A stretch of DNA of 9,241 nucleotides from Bacillota bacterium (GCA_012842765.1 DUWJ01000097.1:1-9241), one strand, 5' to 3'. Counted from the stretch's first letter, positions 1 to 7,366 are shown. The notes: generated by a model not told the origin, from the sequence alone. Made by a program: numbers and translations.

Positions 1-596
1 CACAATCTTGCGGCTTCATCCATGTAATGAGTGGTAAAGAGCACGCAATGGCCCTTGTCTCTAAGAGCCCGAATCATGCTACGGGTCTCCCGCACAGCCA
101 TCACGTCAAGGCCAGTGGTGGGCTCATCCATGATGATGTTTTTGGGGTCATGCACGAGGGCACGGCCGAGAACTACCTTTTGCCTCTGCCCGCGGCTAAA
201 ACCCTCGGCCCTCCTGTCAGCGAATTCTCCCATGTCCAAGGCGTCAATGACTTCTTGAATCCTCTGCTCCAGCCTATCTCCGGCAATTCCGTAGAACGCA
301 CCATAGTACCTGAGATGCTCTCTCGGAGTGAGTCGCGGGTAAACGCCGCTCGAATCCGTTTGCACTCCTAAGACCCTGCGAACCGACGCAGGGTCCTGTA
401 TCACGTCATGTCCGTCAACGACAACAGTGCCACGCGTCGGACGAATCAGCCCACATATCATCCTAAGCGTGGTCGTCTTCCCTGCCCCGTTCGGGCCCAG
501 CAACCCTGTTATCTGGCCATCAGAACAGACGAAATTCACGCCGTCAACAGCCCTTACATCTCCGTAGTGCTTGACGAGGTCCCTCACTTCGATCAA
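1..596 (-). CDS. NatA-like ABC transporter ATP-binding protein (3' end cut by window edge)
   Basis: This is the ATPase subunit of an ABC exporter; the family hydrolyses ATP at the cytoplasmic face to drive a separate membrane subunit. The first 198 residues are visible. Walker A GPNGAGKTT is at residues 34-42, Q-loop Gln at 79, signature FSRGQ at 133-137 (in place of LSGGQ), Walker B IIMDEP at 154-159, D-loop GLD at 162-164 and the switch His in TTHYMDEA at 190. The RALVHDP stretch before Walker B and the variant signature point to the NatA (sodium efflux-like) or multidrug subclass; the true substrate cannot be read. TTG at 596-594 is chosen as start because an in-frame TAA lies just upstream and GGTGG sits about seven bases before it. 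The C-terminal part and any permease partner lie beyond position 1. The 193 bases before it (597-789) hold no clear promoter. Confidence 0.9.
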   Translation of the reverse strand, partial: MIEVRDLVKHYGDVRAVDGVNFVCSDGQITGLLGPNGAGKTTTLRMICGLIRPTRGTVVVDGHDVIQDPASVRRVLGVQTDSSGVYPRLTPREHLRYYGAFYGIAGDRLEQRIQEVIDALDMGEFADRRAEGFSRGQRQKVVLGRALVHDPKNIIMDEPTTGLDVMAVRETRSMIRALRDKGHCVLFTTHYMDEAARL

Positions 597-789
597 ACGA
601 TTCCACCCTTTCGACGTCCGCCTTCCTATTTATTCCATTTAAAGGTTTTCCCCTACACGATTATGGCGTGCCACCGTCTACTGCATAACAAAGTATGAAC
701 AAGGCACTAACACAATTGCCAGAATCATACCACGTATGTCGGGGTAAGTCTATTGGAGAGAACTCCATTGCAGCAGCAAGTTGCCAAAA

Positions 790-2202
790 TCAGTAGCTGT
801 ATAAATAGTTGAGTATGATGTCGACGATCTCAGCAACTCGTCTAGCATCAACACGGTCCGGCGTATCAGCAGGCCCGTGGAAGCCGTAACTGTAGTCAGG
901 GTGAATGAGGCTTACAGCCTCAATGCCGGCAAGCGCAAACGAGGCGTTGTCGCACATTGAACCGCTTCCCATCTCTGAGTCGATTCCGTGCTGCAGGGCT
1001 ATGCCATAAAGATGGTAGACAAGACTAGTGAGCATCATGGCGTATTCCTCGATGACTAGGGGAACATCGTATTTCGATCCGACATTGTCGATGTTTATCA
1101 TCACTGCTTCATCCAGAGGATAGCACGGGTTGTTCGAGTAATACCTCGATCCCCACATCCCCTCTTCCTCCCCGTTGAAGGCAATGAAGACCACCGCCCG
1201 CCTCGGGCGATGCGCAGTTTCCGCAAGCAGCCTGGCTATTTCCATCATAGCCGCCATCCCTGAGGCATTGTCCATGGCCCCCGGGTTATACGTGCCGTTG
1301 AAGTTGCTGCCCATATGGTCGATATGGGCACCGATGATAACGTGGTCTTCGTCCACCTCTCCATCAGGCCCCAAAAGCACAGCAACGACATTAGCGGCAA
1401 TAACATCCTCCACCGCGAAATCCCAGTCCATCCTGATGCGCAGCCCACATCCGCTCGCTTCAACGAGCCGCGAGAAGACGTCAACATCGCACTTGAAGAT
1501 CACAGGTCCCGACGAGAGATGGGCATCACGGTCCTGAAACTCGACGTCCTGCGATATCAGACCGTATACGGGGAAATAACCGATCTCAGCAATGTCTGTC
1601 TCCAGGACAATGCCGGCAAATTCCGGCGGATCTTCATCTTCTGATGCGAGGCGATTATATAGAATGTGCATATCTGCGGCGCTCTCCGATATGGGCAGCG
1701 GAATGAGCAGGATCTTCCCGTCTTCCATATCATCAAGATGGCTCAGTCTCTCGAGGACAACTCCTTTCCCCACAACCTCCTTAGATACCATCCAACCTTG
1801 CATAGGCGCTGGGGCGTATTGTTCTACATAATTAAAGTTCGATACCAGATTGCCAACTGCGTCTACGATCTGAAGCTCCGGAGCACGCCGAAACATCCGG
1901 ACCGGCTGGACATATGGCTGCAGATAACCATCGAGGCTTTCAGGGCAAACAAGCCCGAGTCGGCGGAAATAGTCGGCTACGTATTCTACTGCATCCCAAT
2001 TCCCTTGGGTACCGGGAAGACGACCCATATACTTTTCAGAAGCGAGTTCTCGGATGATCTCCTCTATGTTGTTTAAATCTACGCTGAAATCAGGCGTACC
2101 ATGGCATTCAGAACCAGGGTACATATTGGCTGAGCAAATTCGGGGCGCACAGAGCGCCACGACTACAACGATAAGCAGCACCCCTTTGGCTTTGGTTCGC
2201 AC
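790..2202 (-). CDS. Secreted M28-family zinc metallopeptidase
   Basis: This is a 470-residue exported aminopeptidase-like enzyme; M28 peptidases use two zinc ions to remove N-terminal residues from peptides. A hydrophobic signal segment spans about residues 7-25, with a plausible signal peptidase I site after CSA (residues 23-25). A Cys at 18 is not in a good lipobox, so a lipoprotein is less likely. The region about 45-85 matches the usual GRLPGT N-terminal motif of the family, and about 130-250 is probably a PA-like insert. The metal-site residues all appear present: H293 and D295 in GAHIDH, D311 in MDNASG, E345 and E346 in NGEEEG, D372 in NIDNVG and H442 in FHGPAD. Length is normal for a secreted M28. 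Start is GTG at 2202-2200 behind a strong GGAGGGGGTGA; the frame is closed by TGA just upstream. It stands alone between two spacers. Substrate is unknown. Confidence 0.92.
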   Translation of the reverse strand: MRTKAKGVLLIVVVVALCAPRICSANMYPGSECHGTPDFSVDLNNIEEIIRELASEKYMGRLPGTQGNWDAVEYVADYFRRLGLVCPESLDGYLQPYVQPVRMFRRAPELQIVDAVGNLVSNFNYVEQYAPAPMQGWMVSKEVVGKGVVLERLSHLDDMEDGKILLIPLPISESAADMHILYNRLASEDEDPPEFAGIVLETDIAEIGYFPVYGLISQDVEFQDRDAHLSSGPVIFKCDVDVFSRLVEASGCGLRIRMDWDFAVEDVIAANVVAVLLGPDGEVDEDHVIIGAHIDHMGSNFNGTYNPGAMDNASGMAAMMEIARLLAETAHRPRRAVVFIAFNGEEEGMWGSRYYSNNPCYPLDEAVMINIDNVGSKYDVPLVIEEYAMMLTSLVYHLYGIALQHGIDSEMGSGSMCDNASFALAGIEAVSLIHPDYSYGFHGPADTPDRVDARRVAEIVDIILNYLYSY

Positions 2203-2351
2203 GGATAGTCACCCCCTCCGATAAGCCAGACTTTTTGCTGCGACGAAACAAGACCGTACAACCTGTATTAATTGCCACTTCTTCTTTCATTGTACAAATC
2301 CTTCTCAGTAAGTAGAGTCAGTTGCAGTCTGCCGATGGATCGCTCAAGCCC

Positions 2352-2576
2352 TCAAACGTTCGCACGGGTATCCATAATATACCAGCTTGGCAAGATCCTT
2401 GCGCTGCCTCCATCCCATGAGACCGCTGACTCGTTGTAAGGGACGCCCTGAAGCATGTCACGAAGGGCTCTGATTGGCTCATAGTAGATCAGGAAAAGCA
2501 CTTGTTTTGGAGATGGGCTCACTTGGGGGCATATCGCAGACCTCGCGCTACTTGGGTGTGGTACCGTGGAGCGGCC
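2352..2576 (-). pseudogene. Possible remnant of a copper-amine-oxidase-like (stalk) domain protein
   Basis: An open minus-strand frame of 74 codons lies between a TAG (2579-2577) and a TGA (2354-2352). It has no good start codon with a Shine-Dalgarno sequence. Its middle reads like coding sequence: residues 34-60 contain PIRALRDMLQ followed after eight residues by VSWDGGSAR. That pattern resembles the short N-terminal copper amine oxidase-like domain common in surface proteins of Bacillota, where a V-P-x-R-x-L-x-E-x-L-G motif precedes V-x-W-D. Only this one unit is visible, with no signal peptide and no partner domain, so if the match is right it is a decayed fragment. The alternative is a non-coding spacer element that happens to be open in this frame. 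Homology is inferred by eye only. Confidence 0.3.
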
Positions 2577-2847
2577 CTACAGCTATTACACTCTTCGTAC
2601 AAAGAACCCCGCTCGCCGAGTTGCCAGCATCCTATTTCATCCCGACATGACAGCACACGCCCGATTAGGCCGCAAGGGATCTGGTAACCACAGCAGATTC
2701 AGAGCATGTGCACAGTCCCGTCTGCGAATGGACCGCAGCATCCGGCCTTGCGGCTTTGCCTGGATTGATCTTGAGCCTGTAAACACGCAACGCCTGGTAG
2801 AATACGAGCTTTGAAGGATGTAAATGGCGCAAAGCAAATCGCAGCTG

Positions 2848-2875
2848 AAAACCGGGGGCGGATCGTATCCGCCCC
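2848..2875 (-). terminator. Intrinsic terminator of the HAD phosphatase gene
   Basis: A perfect nine-base-pair stem GGGGCGGAT/ATCCGCCCC with a three-base loop spans 2855-2875. It begins 14 bases past the HAD stop codon on the minus strand. It is followed in the transcript by CGG and four U residues (2851-2848). The stem is very stable, the U tract short. It should separate the HAD gene from the downstream M28 peptidase. Confidence 0.75.
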
Positions 2876-2888
2876 TCCTTCCCTTTGG

Positions 2889-3680
2889 TTATTCCATCAA
2901 TAGCATGTCCGCCAATACGCCTACGTGGTCCACGACTATGTCGGGCTTGTTCTCTTCGGTGATGTCATCTCGGCTAGTCTCCCCCGAAAGCACTAGCACT
3001 GAGCGCATGCCCCAGTTTTTGGCGAACTTCATATCTGTGTAAAGCCTATCGCCAACAACCCCTATCTGTTTGCCCCGGAACGGGGTCCGCGACTCAACCA
3101 ACTTCACCATTCCAGCTTCGGGCTTCCCCATGACCTCCACCGTCATCTGCTCGTAGGCGGTTTTGAGGCAAGCGATTATCGACCCGCAATCCGGTATGAA
3201 CTCGGTTTTTCCTACCGGGCACACAGTGTCGGGATGCGTAGCAATGACACGCACCCCCTGTTGTATGTGCTTGCCGGCAATCACTAGTTTCTCGTATGTA
3301 AGCGTAGTATCGAACCCCACCACAACGTACTCGGCAGATTCATCATAGCCTGCATGAACTGTCATACCGTAGCGTTCCAACTCTGCCTTGAGGCTTTCTG
3401 TGCCCACCGAATACACGCTCGACACTCCTCGCCGGCTCAATTCCAAGGCTGTTGCCTCCTGCGAGCTGAGAATCGAATCTGTGCCTACGGGCCAGCCTAG
3501 CCTAGTCAGCTTTTCCGAGTAGAAATTCACAGACCTTGAAGAGTTGTTCGTCATAAAGAATACTTGTATGCCCTTTTCCTCCGCCACATCTTTCAACCGC
3601 AAAGCGCCGTCAATGAGTCTGTCCCCAAGGTAAATCGTCCCGTCAAGGTCGACCAAAAGGCACCTGATCTCTTCCGCCAC
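2889..3680 (-). CDS. HAD-superfamily phosphatase, NagD/YutF/AraL-like (subfamily IIA)
   Basis: This is a 263-residue cytosolic phosphatase; relatives hydrolyse small phosphate esters such as sugar phosphates, phosphoglycolate or p-nitrophenyl phosphate through an Asp-phosphate intermediate with magnesium. Motif I is DLDGTIYLG with nucleophile D11 and acid/base D13; motif II TNNSS gives T44; motif III is K186 in VMGKPE; motif IV is GDRLYTD with D211 and D216. The C2-type cap lies between, about residues 80-180. Length matches the family (about 250-270). Start is GTG at 3680-3678: the codon directly before it is TGA, and AAGGGGTG lies about ten bases upstream. It is 264 bases after the MFS gene with its own candidate promoter, and is followed by an intrinsic terminator, so it is probably monocistronic. 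The natural substrate cannot be told from sequence. Confidence 0.92.
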   Translation of the reverse strand: MAEEIRCLLVDLDGTIYLGDRLIDGALRLKDVAEEKGIQVFFMTNNSSRSVNFYSEKLTRLGWPVGTDSILSSQEATALELSRRGVSSVYSVGTESLKAELERYGMTVHAGYDESAEYVVVGFDTTLTYEKLVIAGKHIQQGVRVIATHPDTVCPVGKTEFIPDCGSIIACLKTAYEQMTVEVMGKPEAGMVKLVESRTPFRGKQIGVVGDRLYTDMKFAKNWGMRSVLVLSGETSRDDITEENKPDIVVDHVGVLADMLLME

Positions 3681-3733
3681 TCAGGATATACACCCCTTAC
3701 ACAATTGATCTCAGCATCCCATCGATGTCCCGT

Positions 3734-3762
3734 ATTCCAGAATTTGAGCGCCATAATGAAAA
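3734..3762 (-). promoter_or_regulatory. Candidate sigma-A-type promoter for the HAD gene
   Basis: On the minus strand TTTTCA (3762-3757) is followed by a 17-base spacer and TGGAAT (3739-3734). Each hexamer matches four of six consensus bases. This would give a 5' leader of roughly 50 bases before the GTG at 3680. Just upstream is a small hairpin TGCC/GGCA (3767-3780) running into five U residues on the minus strand, which might end MFS transcripts, though its stem is only four base pairs. Confidence 0.3.
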
Positions 3763-3944
3763 AGCCTGCCATCTTCGGCACCAAACGACGATCAGGCCGT
3801 ATGCGCCAACATGACAGACCTCTCCTGCTCTCCCGGTCCGCGCCATTATCCTTTTTTAAGTAGGCATGATTCGGCCTAAATCACCAACATGTTTGTCTTT
3901 TTCTATACACTGCTCGCAACTCCTCTATTGCTGCCCTAAAGGAA

Positions 3945-5378
3945 TCAACTCAGTTCGTCCTGAGGAGTAGACGAATCCCCTGAAACGTCTCCACCTGAAG
4001 AATCAGAAAGTTCCCCCTCATTCTCCGCAATTCCACCTCGGCCACAATCCTCAGCTTTGCCCGGATCAAGCTTACTCCACAGAACCGGAATCATTATCGC
4101 GCTCGCAGCCATGGGGACGATAAATGGCGCCTTTGGACCGATGTTATCCCACATGAGGCCTCCTATGTATGGCGCAGGAAGCGATATCAGTCCCAGGCTC
4201 GTTGAAAACAAGCCAAATGCGGTTCCGTGCAGTTCGAGTGGGACAACCTTTGAAATCAAGGAGTTGTAGGCGGGGCTGAGCAGCGCAGCCCCGATTCCGT
4301 ACAGAATCCAGATAAGCGCGAAATGCCAATGTTCTCTGGCAAACAGCAGCAGAATCAGATACCCTATCGCGTGTAAGGCATGCCCGGATACCAATCCTGC
4401 TCGCTCGCCGAATCTGTCCGCAAACCATCCGCCAAAAGGCAACAATATCATCATCGCCCCAGAGAACAACGAGCTCAAGAGTCCGATCTGCCTGTTGCTC
4501 AGACCCACTATGTTTCCGAGGTAGAGCGGCTCAAACCTATATGACGTGCTGTAGGCCACATCGAAGACCCCATCAGAGATGAAGAGCCACGTGAGTATGC
4601 CTCCAGCGAATACAGACGACATCATAAACGCGATGTCTTTCTTGAGTTTCGGAAAGGTCATCCTCTCCATCACAGGACCTGTCCTGTTTTGAGCGGATTT
4701 GGCCATGGCAAACCGTATGATTGTCGCGACTGCGTAAAGTACTCCTGCCGTTGCGAACATCGCGCGGTACCCGTACTTCTCCGACACAATGCCCCCGATA
4801 GGCGGTCCAACAACCCCTACTATCATGTATATCGAGTCTGTAAGAGCGAAACACCTTGCACGCATCTCCTCTGACGATTGCTCGGCGATAAACGCTCGAA
4901 AGCTTGGGGCCACAAAACAGCCTGCAAGAGAAGATATGCTCTGCGCCAGGATAATCCACTGCCACGTTGGCGCCACTACGTGAAGCGCATACCCTACAAT
5001 CCCTGCAACGCTGCCAATTGCAATCGCCTGAAGACGCCCAATTGAATCTGACACAAATCCGCCGAGAATCTGAAATGCCAATGGCACGACAGATGCAATC
5101 GTAAACAAGAGCCCCACCTGCTGCACGTTGGCGCCAAGCGACTGCACATACAGCGACATGAGGGGCTGCCCCATCTCAGATGCAATATTTGCGAAAATCA
5201 TGGCTACGAGAAATGTCATCAGGGTTCGATTAATCAGACGAGACGAGCGCTTCTGCCCTTCGGGCATCGATGGGGAATCCCCATTAACTGAAACCAATTG
5301 ATTATCCCCCGACGATCTAGCACTTGAGAGAGGATCACTGGCCGCGCAGACGCCCAAATGGCATCTTCGCGTGATCAC
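3945..5378 (-). CDS. Major facilitator superfamily (MFS) transporter
   Basis: This is an inner-membrane secondary transporter of up to 477 residues. About 12 hydrophobic helices run between residues 51 and 435, split by a charged central loop (about 225-250). The MFS motif A appears in both halves: GGFVSDSIGRLQ near 106-117 and GGWFADRFGER near 316-326. A PPIGG motif after helix 5 (about 192-196) suggests the drug/proton antiporter type. Residues 437-477 are a hydrophilic, acidic Ser-rich tail. GTG at 5378-5376 overlaps the stop of the small upstream gene by four bases (GTGA), favouring translational coupling. An alternative is ATG at 5267-5265, which drops a 37-residue hydrophilic extension and fits the usual MFS N-terminus better, but it has only a weak ribosome binding site. 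Substrate is unknown; linkage to thiL makes a vitamin-related substrate possible but unproven. Confidence 0.9.
   Translation of the reverse strand: MITRRCHLGVCAASDPLSSARSSGDNQLVSVNGDSPSMPEGQKRSSRLINRTLMTFLVAMIFANIASEMGQPLMSLYVQSLGANVQQVGLLFTIASVVPLAFQILGGFVSDSIGRLQAIAIGSVAGIVGYALHVVAPTWQWIILAQSISSLAGCFVAPSFRAFIAEQSSEEMRARCFALTDSIYMIVGVVGPPIGGIVSEKYGYRAMFATAGVLYAVATIIRFAMAKSAQNRTGPVMERMTFPKLKKDIAFMMSSVFAGGILTWLFISDGVFDVAYSTSYRFEPLYLGNIVGLSNRQIGLLSSLFSGAMMILLPFGGWFADRFGERAGLVSGHALHAIGYLILLLFAREHWHFALIWILYGIGAALLSPAYNSLISKVVPLELHGTAFGLFSTSLGLISLPAPYIGGLMWDNIGPKAPFIVPMAASAIMIPVLWSKLDPGKAEDCGRGGIAENEGELSDSSGGDVSGDSSTPQDELS
5270..5284. repeat. Short perfect hairpin ATGGGG/CCCCAT before alternative MFS start
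   Basis: A six-base-pair stem with a three-base loop lies two bases before the ATG at 5267. If translation starts at that ATG the stem would cover its ribosome binding region. If it starts at GTG 5378 the stem is inside the coding sequence and may mean nothing. Confidence 0.4.
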
Positions 5379-5632
5379 ATGCCCATAGTATCATCACTTA
5401 AGCCAGTTTGTCGATGTTTGCCAGTCTGCGCCTGATGGCGAACCAATTCCCTGCTGCACCATTTCTCCGTCATTTCACAGACGCATCTCGGCTCTGCCGG
5501 GCAGAAAAATAGCACGAGGCCATCCTCGTACAGCCCAATGACTCGTTCAGCGTCGTGCTCTCCCCTATCTGCGCTGATTCGGATGATGTCTAAAACACCC
5601 CGAGACAAGCCGACCTCAGTACAATGCTCCAC
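5375..5632 (-). CDS. Unrecognised 85-residue Cys-rich small protein
   Basis: I do not recognise this protein. The frame fills the gap between thiL and the MFS gene. GTG at 5632-5630 lies seven bases after the thiL stop, and the TGA at 5377-5375 overlaps the MFS GTG by four bases, an arrangement typical of coupled genes. From the GTG start the product has 85 residues: an acidic and basic mixed N-half with DIIRISADRG at 15-24, a short hydrophobic stretch GLVLFF at 38-43, then cysteines 44, 50, 52 and 59 (C-x5-C-x-C-x6-C) plus Cys 4, and a polar C-terminus. The cysteine cluster could bind a metal. There is no good Shine-Dalgarno before GTG 5632. The same frame is open up to an ATG at 5713 inside thiL, giving 112 residues, so the start is uncertain. 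No signal peptide is seen. Confidence 0.5.
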   Translation of the reverse strand: MEHCTEVGLSRGVLDIIRISADRGEHDAERVIGLYEDGLVLFFCPAEPRCVCEMTEKWCSRELVRHQAQTGKHRQTGLSDDTMGM

Positions 5633-5639
5633 GACAAAT

Positions 5640-6710
5640 TTATCTAAAAGCCTGCCTAAAATGGACGTACCCGTCCCGGGCCAAGTCCACCCTCTCGCCG
5701 CCTGCAATAACAATGGACCGTCTCAGAGAAGGCTCAGTTATTTCGCCGATAGCGGTAACACGGCAAAGGCCAGCTGCCTCGAATGCATCTTCTACATCTC
5801 GTACATAACCCTTGGAGACGGTGAAAAGGAGTTCGAAATCCTCGCCTCCAAAAAGAGCCCACTCGAGTGGATCAATTCCTGCCTCGTCCGCAATCATCCT
5901 GGCGGACTCGGATACTGGCACGAGATCAGAATAGATCAAGGCACCGGTCCCACTCCGATCGCATATGTGCCCCACTTCGCTGGCCAGTCCGTCACTGACA
6001 TCGATCATAGCCGTGACGCAACCAGGGCCAAGGCCTACTAGGGTTCTCGATTCTTCCAGCCTCGGAACCGGCAGGAAATGAGCGCGCAAAGCAGTTGAAC
6101 GGGGGTCTTCTTGGTGAGGCTGCTCTTCCATGTCCGGCGCCGAATTGATAGTCCATGTTCCACTTTTCAGCTCGGCCTCGAGAAGATGCAGGCCCGCTGC
6201 TGACGCGCCCAGGTCCCCGGTGACCATCACTACATCGCCGGGCCTTGCGCCATAGCGGTACTTTATCTTCTTCTCATCTGCCTGGCCCACCATGGTCACG
6301 CTTATCGCAAGGATGCTGGATTCAACCATGTCGCCCCCGACGAGATTGACTCGGTCCTTCGCAAGCAGGCACTTCATTCCCTCATATAGCCGGTCCACAT
6401 TCTCCACCCTCTCCGATGGCGGAAGAGCGATCGACACTACGCAATGCTTAGGCTCGCCGCCCATGGCGGCAATATCGCTCAGGTTTACAGCCACAGCCTT
6501 GTATCCTATATGTGTCCAGGGAGCAGCGCATCTTATGAAATGGACATCCTCTACAAGCATATCAGTGCATATAAGAAGCATGCATCCGGGGGAAACCCTC
6601 ACGACAGCCGCATCGTCTCCGATTCCCTGAACTACTGAGGACGGATCATTCACGCATCCATCATCGATCCGGGATATCAGGCCGAACTCTCCTATCTTCG
6701 AAATCTCCAT
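5640..6710 (-). CDS. thiL: Thiamine-monophosphate kinase
   Basis: ThiL phosphorylates thiamine monophosphate with ATP to thiamine diphosphate, the last step of cofactor synthesis in the cytosol. The 356-residue protein carries the family motifs in order: GDDAAV at 31-36, TDMLVEDVHF at 49-58, NLSDIAAMGG at 76-85, GGDM at 125-128, DVSDGL at 237-242 and GGEDFELL at 288-295; the Asp residues bind magnesium and nucleotide. It belongs to the PurM/AIR-synthase-like ATP-binding fold. It is longer than the usual 320-335 residues, mainly from a hydrophilic insert around 185-206 (rich in Glu, Gln, Pro). Start is ATG 6710-6708 with AAAGGAG nine bases before it. No other thiamine genes and no TPP riboswitch are visible nearby. 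It seems to lead, or be second in, a cluster with the small ORF and MFS gene that follow. Confidence 0.95.
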   Translation of the reverse strand: MEISKIGEFGLISRIDDGCVNDPSSVVQGIGDDAAVVRVSPGCMLLICTDMLVEDVHFIRCAAPWTHIGYKAVAVNLSDIAAMGGEPKHCVVSIALPPSERVENVDRLYEGMKCLLAKDRVNLVGGDMVESSILAISVTMVGQADEKKIKYRYGARPGDVVMVTGDLGASAAGLHLLEAELKSGTWTINSAPDMEEQPHQEDPRSTALRAHFLPVPRLEESRTLVGLGPGCVTAMIDVSDGLASEVGHICDRSGTGALIYSDLVPVSESARMIADEAGIDPLEWALFGGEDFELLFTVSKGYVRDVEDAFEAAGLCRVTAIGEITEPSLRRSIVIAGGERVDLARDGYVHFRQAFR

Positions 6711-6819
6711 CGAAATCTGCTCCTTTGCAGCGCGCCATAGTAAGCATCACACACAGGCATCCAAGTGGGTAGAGAGTGCACTCGGGGGAATACGGCTCAT
6801 CAATTTCCCACAGATAGAA

Positions 6820-7008
6820 CTATAGCATTTCTGTCTCCTGATCATGACCATATCGGACCTGTGTATAAACCAAGAAGGCGAACATGATTCCTGTAGCCAG
6901 GATAATACCGCGGCGCTTCGAATGCTTTCCCCACCCACCCCCTGCTCGGGACTTATCGCCAGTGCCCTGGTCATACAAATCAGTCCAGGAAATGTCGGCA
7001 TTTAACAT
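6820..7008 (-). CDS. Possible small single-pass membrane protein upstream of thiL
   Basis: A 62-codon frame begins with ATG at 7008-7006 and ends with TAG at 6822-6820, 109 bases before thiL. Residues 1-33 are hydrophilic and end in KHSKRR (28-33); residues 34-53 form one hydrophobic segment; the last nine residues are polar and acidic. The positive-inside rule predicts a cytoplasmic N-terminus. The layout recalls bitopic division proteins such as DivIC/FtsL, but the coiled coil that follows the helix in those proteins is missing, so this is not an assignment. AAAGGA lies only three bases before ATG, closer than normal. A competing 84-codon frame from ATG 7001 has better spacing but no recognisable features. 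It may be real, a remnant, or chance. Confidence 0.35.
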   Translation of the reverse strand: MLNADISWTDLYDQGTGDKSRAGGGWGKHSKRRGIILATGIMFAFLVYTQVRYGHDQETEML

Positions 7009-7160
7009 AGATCCTTTGCAGCCGGCTATAGCACATATGCGATGGTTTGCAGCAACAGGAGTGTTCTCAGGCTTCGCGCTTTTTCATGCGCATGGGCGCT
7101 GATCCTGCGTCGTCTGGCGGCATGAAACTGGGCTCCAACTAACAGGCCTCACTCAATCTG

Positions 7161-7185
7161 AACAAAGCCGGTAATGGGATACCGG
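7161..7185 (-). terminator. Candidate intrinsic terminator downstream of the amidohydrolase
   Basis: A perfect six-base-pair stem CCGGTA/TACCGG with a six-base loop (7168-7185) is followed on the minus strand by CTTTGTT. It lies about 290 bases past the amidohydrolase stop and would end any transcript crossing the spacer. The stem is short and the U tract is interrupted, so strength is uncertain. Confidence 0.4.
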
Positions 7186-7336
7186 GCCCGCCAGGACAAA
7201 GTTGGGGCTTTGAAGGTTATTTTCCAAGCTGTAGCAGGCAATAACGGTCTTCCAGCCTGGACAGGCACATGCTCCTATGCCGGAAACAGGCTTCGGTTTG
7301 ATCACCCGACAATCCCCTTCCTTCAGGCATGGTGAG

Positions 7337-7366
7337 TGTCACGGCCCGGAGGCATGCAATGTGACA
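7337..7366. repeat. Inverted repeat TGTCAC/GTGACA
   Basis: Six-base arms at 7337-7342 and 7361-7366 are separated by 18 bases that contain the self-complementary GCATGC. It sits in the GC-rich part of the spacer. It could be one stem of a structured transcript or a protein-binding dyad; it may also be chance. Confidence 0.35.

Larger units (their letters stand above)
2203..2888. other. 686-base spacer between HAD phosphatase and M28 peptidase
   Basis: This spacer holds the HAD-gene terminator at its right edge and a possible broken coding remnant at 2352-2576. Other open frames here (for example a minus frame from about 2837 to 2637 and a plus frame 2566-2814) have no recognisable motifs, no good ribosome binding site and atypical composition, so they are not called. 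The peptidase promoter must lie in about 2203-2350, but no -35/-10 pair with normal spacing stands out. TTGTAC occurs twice there (about 2289-2294 and 2255-2260 on the minus strand), without an obvious role. Confidence 0.6.

Noticed and set aside
2108..2290. 60-codon minus frame starting ATG 2290 with GAGAAGGA upstream
   Set aside because: It overlaps the first 95 bases of the M28 peptidase, which has a stronger ribosome site and a real signal peptide; the product has no recognisable features.
2554..2569. Plus-strand GGGTGTGGTACCGTGG resembling the T-box GGGTGGTACCGCGG motif
   Set aside because: It carries a two-base insertion, has no terminator hairpin after it, and no plus-strand gene follows within the window.
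3861..3878. TAGGC/GCCTA hairpin after the MFS stop
   Set aside because: It is followed by A residues on the minus strand rather than U, so it does not look like an intrinsic terminator.
5538..6041. 167-codon plus-strand frame
   Set aside because: It lies opposite thiL and the small Cys-rich gene, has no motifs, and is explained as a shadow of the thiL coding frame.
6747..7001. 84-codon minus frame overlapping the 62-codon membrane ORF
   Set aside because: Its product is rich in Ser, Cys and Pro with no helix or motif; the other frame shows a proper transmembrane segment.
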